From CAYURR01 sp964446745 (GTDB lineage Bacteria > Bacillota > Clostridia > Lachnospirales > WQUN01): a stretch of 8,135 bases of DNA. A program made the position numbers and the translations under genes. The stretch spans positions 1-8,135 of the forward strand of contig CAYURR010000134.1 in the NCBI GenBank assembly GCA_964446745.1, given 5' to 3'. The notes below the pieces were generated by a model that had not been told where the DNA came from, ran no database searches, and was given only the letters and a program-made list of their open reading frames with translations. Of this stretch, positions 1-6,002 are shown one piece after another. The stretch's first letter is position 1; each line of letters starts with the position of its first letter.

Positions 1-3000
1 CGCTTATCAGACAGCCTTACAAACGACGAGGAGATCACCGTCTGCGGAAAGTTGTTTTCTTCTGATTCGCGTGTGACCAAAAACGGACGCGTACTGATAA
101 GCCTTGACATCACCGACGGATACGGATCGGTGACCGTGAAGGCTTTCTGCAATGCAAAGGCGTTCGAGGAAAAGTTGAATGCTATCGCAAAGCAGGGCAG
201 CAAGCTCTTAATCAAGGGCAAGGTACAGCACGATACTTTTGCAAATGAGCAGAATATCATAGCATCATATGTCGCGGCAGTTGCGTCCGATGAGGTGCAG
301 CGCATGGATAACAGCGAGAGCAAGCGTGTAGAGCTGCATTTGCATACACAGATGAGCGCGATGGACGGTATTTCAACCGCCAAGTCGTATATCAAGCGTG
401 CGGAGAGCTGGGGGCATAAAGCTATAGCGATAACGGATCATGGCGTTGTGCAGAGCTTCCCTGAGGCTATGGAGGCGGCAAAGAAAAGCGGAATAAAGAT
501 TCTCTATGGCATGGAGGCATATCTCGTCGACGACATAGGTACATATGAAAACGGCAGGGATTATTCGGAGGGGGAGGAACCTTCCGGTAGTGGAGCTGTA
601 AATGAAGCCGGACATGTAAACACAGACTCGGAGGAAACCGAGGAGGATAGGGAGGGCAAGAAATCTGCTCCTTTATCCAAACGTGCAGAGCGAAAGGCTG
701 AAAAAAAGAAGAACCGCTATTATCATGCGGTGATTTTTGCTAAAAATCTCACGGGTATTAAGCACCTATATGAACTCATATCGGTATCACATCTGGAGGA
801 CTTTTATAGAAAGCCATTGATAAAGAAGAGTGTGTTCAATAGACTTCGAGAGGGTCTGATGATTGGCTCAGCCTGTGAAGCCGGTGAGCTCTATATCGCG
901 GTGCGCAAAAATAAGAATAAGGCGTTCCTGAACGACCTGCTGGAGTTTTATGACTATTACGAGATACAGCCGATTGCAAACAACATGCACCTCGTGCGTA
1001 ATGGTATCGTTAATTCCGTTGCGGAGCTCATGGATATCAATAGGCGCATCATTGAATATGGCGAGTTGAAGGGTAAACCCGTCGTCGCGACCTGTGACTG
1101 TCATTTCCTTGATAAAGAGGACGAGGTATATCGTCGCGTAATCATGGCAGGCGAGGGTTACAAGGACGCTGATCAGCAAGCACCATTGTTCTTCCGCACA
1201 ACCGAGGAGATGCTCAAGGAATTCGACTACTTGACGCCTGAAAAGGCATATGAGGTTGTTGTCACGAACACGAACCGTATAGCCGAGATGATCGAGCGGC
1301 TCGACCCCATACCGAATGGCACATTCCCGCCACAGATTGAGGGATCAGACGATTTGGTCACGGATCTGTGCATGCAACAAGCTATCAGCATTTACGGTGA
1401 TCCGTTGCCTGAGGTCATCGCGTCGCGTATCGACCGTGAGCTCAACTCCATCATCAAGAATGGTTTTGCGGTAATGTATGTCGCCGCGCAAAAGCTTGTA
1501 AAGCGTTCTGTAGACGACGGATATCTCGTAGGCTCGCGTGGTTCGGTTGGTTCGTCGCTCGTAGCTACGATGATGGGCATAACGGAGGTCAATCCCTTGC
1601 CACCGCATTATCTCTGTCCGCGATGCAAATATACCGAATTCGATTCCGATGATATCAAGCGCTTTTCGAATGCTATACAGGGTGGCTCGGGCTGCGACAT
1701 GCCCGATAAGAATTGCCCGATATGCGGTTCACCGCTAAAAAAGGACGGACACGATATACCGTTCGAAACCTTCTTGGGATTTGATGGCGACAAGGAGCCC
1801 GATATCGACCTCAATTTCTCGGGGGAATACCAAGCCAAGGCGCATGCGTACACAGAGGAGCTCTTCGGCTCTGAGAATGTGTTCAAGGCCGGCACGATCT
1901 CCACGATAGCGGACAAGACCGCGTTCGGCTTTGTAAAGAACTACTTTGAGGGTAAGGGCATGAGCGTCCGTAACGCGGAGATCAACCGCGTCAAGATTGG
2001 CTGCACGGGTATAAAGAAGACCACAGGCCAGCATCCGGGTGGTTTGATGATTTTACCGCGTGGCAAGAGCATCTATGAATTTTGCCCTGTTCAACGCCCC
2101 GCAAACGATACCAAGTCTAATGTTGTAACAACCCACTTCGATTATCACTCGATACAAGGACGCCTATTGAAGCTCGACATACTCGGCCACGACGTACCGA
2201 CGATTATTCATATGCTCTACGAAATGACAGGCATAGACCCGGTCAGCGTGCCGCTCGATGACAAGCGTGTGCTGTCGTTGTTTCGAACGCCCGAGGCGAT
2301 GGGGGTTACACCCGATGATATCAACTGTAAGACGGGCTCGCTCGGTTTGCCCGAGTTCGGCACAAACTTTGTACGCCAGATGCTCTTGGAGACGATGCCC
2401 GAGACCTTTTCGGAGCTCGTGAGGATATCAGGGCTATCTCATGGCACGGACGTTTGGGCTAATAACGCGCAGGAGCTGATCAAAGACGGCACATGTACAC
2501 TCAAGGAGGTCATCCCGACCCGCGACGATATTATGGTATACCTTATCGCGATGGGCGTGGAAAAAAAGGCCGCGTTCAAGATCATGGAGAATGTACGTAA
2601 GGGCAAGAGTCTGACAGAAGCCGAAGAGGATACGATGCTCGACGCTGGCGTGCCCGAATGGTATATCGAATCCTGTAAGCGAATCAAATATCTATTCCCC
2701 AAAGGGCATGCGGTCGCGTATGTAACGATGACTGTGCGCATAGCGTATTTCAAACTTTATCAACCATATAGCTTCTATGCAGCGAGCTTTTCGGTAAAGG
2801 CAGAGGATTTCGACTACGGACTGATGTGCTATGGACCGGAGCGTGTACGTGCAGAGATAGAGCGAATCAACAGCTCAGAAAATGCGAGTGCAAAAGAAAA
2901 GAGCACAATGACTACGCTCGAGCTCGTGCTGGAGATGTACGCTAGGGGGCTCGGTTTTGCAAAGATGGATCTCTATCGCGCTGAGGCCTCTAAGTTTTTG

Positions 3001-3216
3001 ATCACGGATCGTGGGCTTATGCCGCCGCTATGCTCTATACAAGGCTTGGGACTCTCTGCTGCACAAAACATAGTAGAGTCGCGTAAAGAAGGGGAGTTCT
3101 TTTCTATAGAAGAGTTCCGCGAGCGAACGAAGGTCAATAAGACTGTCATCGAGCTTCTGAAAGAGCACAAGATACTGGATGGGATGCCAGAGACAGATCA
3201 ACTTACGCTCTGGTGA
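1..3216 (+). CDS. polC: DNA polymerase III alpha subunit, PolC type, lacking the internal exonuclease domain (5' partial)
   Basis: This is the replicative polymerase of Gram-positive bacteria. The frame is open from base 1, so the N-terminus lies off the window and the TTG at 52 is not a real start. Numbering residues from that TTG: OB fold about 1-85; PHP domain about 91-360, with HLHT 96-99, TDHG 129-131 and IGSAC ending at C275; polymerase core with GSRGSVGSS at 494-502, PDIDLNFSGEYQ (catalytic D584 and D586) and LKLDILGHD (third Asp, D709). A zinc module has C522, C525, C555 and C558, plus an extra C548. The last residues, DQLTLW, match the C-terminal clamp-binding tail (QLSLF-like in Bacillus). 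The DEDD exonuclease normally inserted in PHP is absent. Between LVDD (158-161) and YYHAVIFA (223-230) there is only a charged linker. Visible length is 1071 residues; a full-length protein would be well short of the usual ~1440. Family assignment is secure. An exonuclease at the unseen N-terminus cannot be excluded. Confidence 0.96.
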   Translation, partial: RLSDSLTNDEEITVCGKLFSSDSRVTKNGRVLISLDITDGYGSVTVKAFCNAKAFEEKLNAIAKQGSKLLIKGKVQHDTFANEQNIIASYVAAVASDEVQRMDNSESKRVELHLHTQMSAMDGISTAKSYIKRAESWGHKAIAITDHGVVQSFPEAMEAAKKSGIKILYGMEAYLVDDIGTYENGRDYSEGEEPSGSGAVNEAGHVNTDSEETEEDREGKKSAPLSKRAERKAEKKKNRYYHAVIFAKNLTGIKHLYELISVSHLEDFYRKPLIKKSVFNRLREGLMIGSACEAGELYIAVRKNKNKAFLNDLLEFYDYYEIQPIANNMHLVRNGIVNSVAELMDINRRIIEYGELKGKPVVATCDCHFLDKEDEVYRRVIMAGEGYKDADQQAPLFFRTTEEMLKEFDYLTPEKAYEVVVTNTNRIAEMIERLDPIPNGTFPPQIEGSDDLVTDLCMQQAISIYGDPLPEVIASRIDRELNSIIKNGFAVMYVAAQKLVKRSVDDGYLVGSRGSVGSSLVATMMGITEVNPLPPHYLCPRCKYTEFDSDDIKRFSNAIQGGSGCDMPDKNCPICGSPLKKDGHDIPFETFLGFDGDKEPDIDLNFSGEYQAKAHAYTEELFGSENVFKAGTISTIADKTAFGFVKNYFEGKGMSVRNAEINRVKIGCTGIKKTTGQHPGGLMILPRGKSIYEFCPVQRPANDTKSNVVTTHFDYHSIQGRLLKLDILGHDVPTIIHMLYEMTGIDPVSVPLDDKRVLSLFRTPEAMGVTPDDINCKTGSLGLPEFGTNFVRQMLLETMPETFSELVRISGLSHGTDVWANNAQELIKDGTCTLKEVIPTRDDIMVYLIAMGVEKKAAFKIMENVRKGKSLTEAEEDTMLDAGVPEWYIESCKRIKYLFPKGHAVAYVTMTVRIAYFKLYQPYSFYAASFSVKAEDFDYGLMCYGPERVRAEIERINSSENASAKEKSTMTTLELVLEMYARGLGFAKMDLYRAEASKFLITDRGLMPPLCSIQGLGLSAAQNIVESRKEGEFFSIEEFRERTKVNKTVIELLKEHKILDGMPETDQLTLW
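535..717 (+). other. Charged low-complexity linker in polC where the exonuclease domain normally sits
   Basis: About 61 codons (residues 162-222 from the TTG at 52) lie between the PHP strand ending YLVDD and the one beginning YYHAVIFA. The first two thirds are rich in Glu, Asp, Gly and Ser (for example EEPSGSG and DSEETEEDREG); the last third is Lys/Arg-rich (RAERKAEKKKNR). None of the hydrophobic strands or DEDD motifs of a DnaQ-like exonuclease fold are visible. The frame is continuous and the flanking PHP sequence is well conserved, so this looks like a natural replacement rather than a frameshift or assembly gap. It is probably disordered. Confidence 0.85.
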
Positions 3217-3227
3217 TAGCTAAACAC

Positions 3228-3234
3228 GGGGGGG
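3228..3234 (+). promoter_or_regulatory. G7 ribosome binding site of the MazG-like gene
   Basis: Seven consecutive G bases directly precede an ATG at 3235 and lie nine bases upstream of a second in-frame ATG at 3244. GGGGG can pair with CCUCC of 16S rRNA through a central G-U wobble, so the tract can act as a Shine-Dalgarno sequence. Its spacing favours the ATG at 3244 as the start. Confidence 0.55.
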
Positions 3235-3243
3235 ATGAATGTG

Positions 3244-3582
3244 ATGGAAATACAAAAGAGCGATGCCAACACAACCATTTCGGAGCTTAAAGACCGGATA
3301 ATGAACTTTTGCGAGAGACGTGGCTGGGCTGACGACAAGAATGTAAAGAATGTAACGATGGCGTTGTCTGTAGAGGTGTCGGAGTTAATGGAGATATTCC
3401 AGTGGACTCATAGCGATAAGGCTAATGATATCGTTAAAGATCCCAAGGGTTATGAGCATGTAAAAGAGGAAATCGCGGATGTTTTCTGGTATTTGATGCG
3501 GATATGCGATGCGCTGGATGTGGATCTCACACAGGCGATGTTGGATAAGGAGCGCAAGAACGCCATAAAATATCCGGAATAA
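3244..3582 (+). CDS. MazG-like nucleotide pyrophosphohydrolase (dCTPP1/RS21-C6 type)
   Basis: This is a small all-alpha NTP pyrophosphatase of the MazG-like superfamily, 112 residues from the ATG at 3244. Such enzymes hydrolyse (d)NTPs to (d)NMP and pyrophosphate, often cleaning non-canonical or excess nucleotides from the pool. The metal-binding signature is clear: E44-V-S-E47 within SVEVSELMEIFQW, followed by E76-I-A-D79 within KEEIADVFWYL. The C-terminal helix ending KYPE is also typical of the RS21-C6/dCTPP1 group. One domain of about 110 residues is the normal size for this branch, as against about 260 for two-domain E. coli MazG. An ATG at 3235 is in frame but abuts the G-run with no Shine-Dalgarno spacing, so 3244 is preferred. 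It begins 27 bases after polC and is presumably cotranscribed with it. The exact substrate cannot be read from sequence; dCTP-type or damaged dNTPs are plausible. Confidence 0.88.
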   Translation: MEIQKSDANTTISELKDRIMNFCERRGWADDKNVKNVTMALSVEVSELMEIFQWTHSDKANDIVKDPKGYEHVKEEIADVFWYLMRICDALDVDLTQAMLDKERKNAIKYPE

Positions 3583-3600
3583 CTTGAAGCCAAATATAAC

Positions 3601-3607
3601 GGGGGTG
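3601..3607 (+). promoter_or_regulatory. GGGGGTG ribosome binding site deciding the GH18 start
   Basis: GGGGGTG resembles consensus GGAGGTG with the central A replaced by G, which can still pair by a G-U wobble. It lies six bases before the ATG at 3614 and so supports that start over the upstream in-frame TTG at 3584, which has no such site and is almost at the end of the previous gene. Confidence 0.6.
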
Positions 3608-3613
3608 TATGGA

Positions 3614-4648
3614 ATGAAACACAGTCATATAAGGATCGCGTATGTAGGTGGTCGCTATCTTAAAGAGGTCACAGCAGAGGATTTAGAGATACTCACGCAT
3701 ATCAACATCGCGTTCGGGCTCGTAAAAAACAGCAAGGTCGCGTATGAACACATCATGCAATACAAGACTGATATAGAACGGATACGCGCGTTGAACCCAG
3801 ATATCAAGATATTGCTGTCTGTAGGCGGATGGGGGGCAGGGGGATTTTCAGATGCAGCGATGACCGTAAAGGGCTGTGTGGATTTCGCTGCCTCAGCACT
3901 CGAGGCCAAGGAGGCCTTGGAACTGGACGGTATCGATATCGACTGGGAATATCCGTGCAATAACGATGCGGGCATCGATGCGAGCCCCGAGGATATATAC
4001 AACTTCACGACGATGATAAAGGCTCTGCGCGACGCGCTCGGGGATGCGCTGGTCACGATAGCGGCGGGTGCTGGTAAATACTTCATAGAAGGCACGCAGA
4101 TGGATGTCGTATCACGTTATCTGGATTACGTGCAGATCATGACCTACGACATGCGGGGTGGGTTTTCACATATAACGGGCCATCATACAAATCTGTATGA
4201 GCCTGAAGGAGACGACAGGGTTATTAGCGTAGAGACGGCAGTGGAGGACTTTCATGGCGCGGGTGTACCGTATGACAAGATCGTTATAGGCGCTGCGTTC
4301 TATTCACGTCGTTGGAACGATGTCGAGAGTGATATAAACCACGGACTGCATCAAAAAAGCCCCGATGTAGGGGGATATGGATATGGATTTACCGAGCTCA
4401 AAGAAAAATGCATCGGTGAAGATAACACAGGCATAAACGGGTTTACGCGTTACTTCGACGATAATGCGAAAGCGCCATATCTGTTCGACGGCAAGACCTT
4501 CATTTCCTATGATGACGAGGTATCTATCAAGTACAAATGCCGTTACCTCGCCGATAAGGGCTTGCTGGGCATCATGTACTGGGAACATAGCTGCGATCCC
4601 AAACGCCATCTGTTACATGCTATAGCTGATGGGTTCAAAGAAGCATAA
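3614..4648 (+). CDS. GH18 family glycosidase, chitinase-like, no signal peptide
   Basis: This is a glycoside hydrolase family 18 TIM barrel of 344 residues. Family members cleave beta-1,4 bonds next to N-acetylglucosamine (chitinases, endo-N-acetylglucosaminidases) by substrate-assisted catalysis. The two signature motifs are present: LLSVGGWG (S69-x-G71-G72, strand 3) and DGIDIDWEYP (D105, D108, D110 and catalytic acid E112, strand 4). The strand-6 motif QIMTYDM (M176, Y178, D179) and the strand-8 Trp in GIMYWEHSCD (W323) are also present, so the enzyme should be active. The N-terminus MKHSHIRIAYVGG runs straight into barrel strand 1. There is no signal peptide, membrane segment, LysM or chitin-binding module, so the protein is probably cytoplasmic and acts on imported oligosaccharides. 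It starts 31 bases after the MazG-like gene, and the operon ends at the hairpin downstream. The precise substrate is unknown. The upstream TTG at 3584 would add ten unlikely residues. Confidence 0.9.
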   Translation: MKHSHIRIAYVGGRYLKEVTAEDLEILTHINIAFGLVKNSKVAYEHIMQYKTDIERIRALNPDIKILLSVGGWGAGGFSDAAMTVKGCVDFAASALEAKEALELDGIDIDWEYPCNNDAGIDASPEDIYNFTTMIKALRDALGDALVTIAAGAGKYFIEGTQMDVVSRYLDYVQIMTYDMRGGFSHITGHHTNLYEPEGDDRVISVETAVEDFHGAGVPYDKIVIGAAFYSRRWNDVESDINHGLHQKSPDVGGYGYGFTELKEKCIGEDNTGINGFTRYFDDNAKAPYLFDGKTFISYDDEVSIKYKCRYLADKGLLGIMYWEHSCDPKRHLLHAIADGFKEA

Positions 4649-4655
4649 ATAGCAC

Positions 4656-4715
4656 AAAAAATAATACCACGGATTGCCACAGACTTTAAACTGTGAACAT
4701 CCGTGGTAATTTTTT
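4656..4715. terminator. Bidirectional rho-independent terminator between convergent operons
   Basis: A perfect 10-bp inverted repeat pairs TACCACGGAT (4665-4674) with ATCCGTGGTA (4699-4708). Inside it, after a 3x3 internal loop, CACAG (4678-4682) pairs with CTGTG (4691-4695) around an 8-base loop. On the + strand the stem is followed by TTTTTT (4710-4715). On the - strand it is followed, after a few bases, by six T's (complement of 4656-4661). The stem lies 16 bases from the GH18 stop and 16 bases from the stop of the opposing phosphofructokinase gene, so it fits both operons. Confidence 0.88.
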
Positions 4716-4724
4716 CATCTATTA

Positions 4725-5960
4725 TTAGTCCGCCAACGTTGGATTAAACAAGTGTCTCGGTAAGCCTTCTACCATGATCGGTGTGAGCTCAGCCTGAACG
4801 AGCGGTCGTACGTATGAGAGGAACTCCTTGGTCACATACATGTTTTCGGTATCGATCCATTCGGTTGGTACAGTCTTTTCAACGTTTGCGATATGCGATA
4901 CATCAAAGAAGCCTGTCGTGCATTGATATGGGTCGTTTGACAGTCGCTCAAGCGTAACCATCACGCCCGTAACACCCTCAGAGGCAGCCTTGACAGCAGC
5001 GCCGCCTACTTGGAACGCCTCCTCCATATCTACACGCGAGGCGATGTGCGACGCACAACGCTGTAGCGTACTGAGCTCGATCGCACGCGTCTTACATTCG
5101 CTGTGCGTGGCGACATAGTTTGCAAGGAAATGAGCTGTACCGGACAGGGACTTGTGCCCGAAGGAGTCTGAGAAGTGGACAGCACCCGTAAGCTCGGAGA
5201 CATAGCTTTTATCAGCGAGCTTTACGCCCTCGGATACAGCAATGAACACGTTCTTCTTTTCCTTTTGCCGCTTTTCGACGATCTTGACAAAATTATCGAG
5301 ATCGAACGGTATCTCGGGCAAGAATAACATATCCGGGCCTATGCAGTCCTCGGCCTTTGAGAGTGCGGACGAGCCCGTGAGCCATCCGGCGTTGCGCCCC
5401 ATGATCTCTACGATCGTGACCATACGGCTGTCGTATGCAAGGCTGTCGTAGATGATTTCCTTCGTAATCGCTGCGATATACTTAGCGGCGCTGCCGAAGC
5501 CCGGCGTGTGATCCGTATGTGCGAGGTCGTTATCGATAGTCTTGGGTACACCGATGAACTTGATGCTCGAGCCGATACGCTCGCCATAGGCCTTGAGTTT
5601 GCTGATCGTGTCCATTGAGTCGTTGCCGCCGATATAGAATAGTGCATCGATCTCCAGTTCCTTTAAGGTAGTGAAGATATTTTCAAAGGGCTCTTCATCG
5701 ACAGCCGCATCGGGTAGCTTGTAGCGGCATGAACCCAAAAATGCGGCCGGTGAGCGCTTTAATAGCTCGATATCGAGATTGTCCTTGATTTGATCACGCA
5801 GGTTTATGATCTGCTTCTTTAGCAAGCCCTGCACGCCATGCATCATACCGTAGATCCTGCCTGCGCCCCTGTCCTTTGCGGTCTGAAAAATGCCCGCGAG
5901 ACTGGAATTGATTACTGCAGTGGGTCCGCCTGATTGTCCGACCAAGATGTTTCCTAACAT
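4725..5960 (-). CDS. pfp: 6-phosphofructokinase, probably pyrophosphate-dependent
   Basis: A cytoplasmic phosphofructokinase (PFK-A superfamily) of 411 residues that phosphorylates fructose 6-phosphate to fructose 1,6-bisphosphate. Motifs in order: GQSGGPT (8-14) at the phosphoryl-donor site; YIGGNDSMDT (109-118); GVPKTIDND (137-145) with the catalytic Asp D143; EIMGRNAGWL (185-194) for sugar-phosphate binding. ATP enzymes of the E. coli type have GGDGS and PGTIDND. Here the second position after GG is Asp (D114) and a Lys (K140) precedes TIDND. These two residues are the known hallmark of PPi-dependent enzymes, whose reaction is reversible. The GGND form, with Asn for the first Asp, is a variant of the usual GGDDS. 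Length is greater than the ~320 residues of ATP-PFK, also as in the PPi group. GGAGGT (complement of 5966-5971) lies five bases before the ATG and fixes the start. It follows the fucosidase by 42 bases and is probably the last gene of that operon. The cosubstrate call is inference from motifs. Confidence 0.87.
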   Translation of the reverse strand: MLGNILVGQSGGPTAVINSSLAGIFQTAKDRGAGRIYGMMHGVQGLLKKQIINLRDQIKDNLDIELLKRSPAAFLGSCRYKLPDAAVDEEPFENIFTTLKELEIDALFYIGGNDSMDTISKLKAYGERIGSSIKFIGVPKTIDNDLAHTDHTPGFGSAAKYIAAITKEIIYDSLAYDSRMVTIVEIMGRNAGWLTGSSALSKAEDCIGPDMLFLPEIPFDLDNFVKIVEKRQKEKKNVFIAVSEGVKLADKSYVSELTGAVHFSDSFGHKSLSGTAHFLANYVATHSECKTRAIELSTLQRCASHIASRVDMEEAFQVGGAAVKAASEGVTGVMVTLERLSNDPYQCTTGFFDVSHIANVEKTVPTEWIDTENMYVTKEFLSYVRPLVQAELTPIMVEGLPRHLFNPTLAD

Positions 5961-6002
5961 AGTCTACCTCCATAGTATATATTGAGATTGTCTTATGTCG
6001 TT

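Noticed and set aside
52..54. TTG as the start of polC.
   Set aside because: The frame is open to base 1 and the upstream residues (DEEITVCGK) continue the first strand of the OB fold, so the gene is simply cut by the window edge.
628..660. The linker sequence DSEETEED resembles the exonuclease motif I pattern DxET.
   Set aside because: It lies in a low-complexity acidic run with no preceding hydrophobic beta strand and no later exonuclease motifs; the resemblance follows from composition.
868..1179. Long - strand open frames inside polC (also 1345-1608, 1608-1916, 1735-2034 and 2439-2753).
   Set aside because: All lie wholly opposite conserved polC coding sequence and have no family features; they are antisense shadows.
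3584..3613. Upstream TTG start for the GH18 gene.
   Set aside because: It would add ten residues unlike the family, has no Shine-Dalgarno sequence and encodes the real ribosome binding site within it; the ATG at 3614 fits better.
5961..6002. Possible promoter (TATACT-like element on the - strand) before the phosphofructokinase gene.
   Set aside because: No -35 element lies at a suitable distance and the 42-base gap suits an operon junction; the AT-rich bases merely precede the GGAGGT site.
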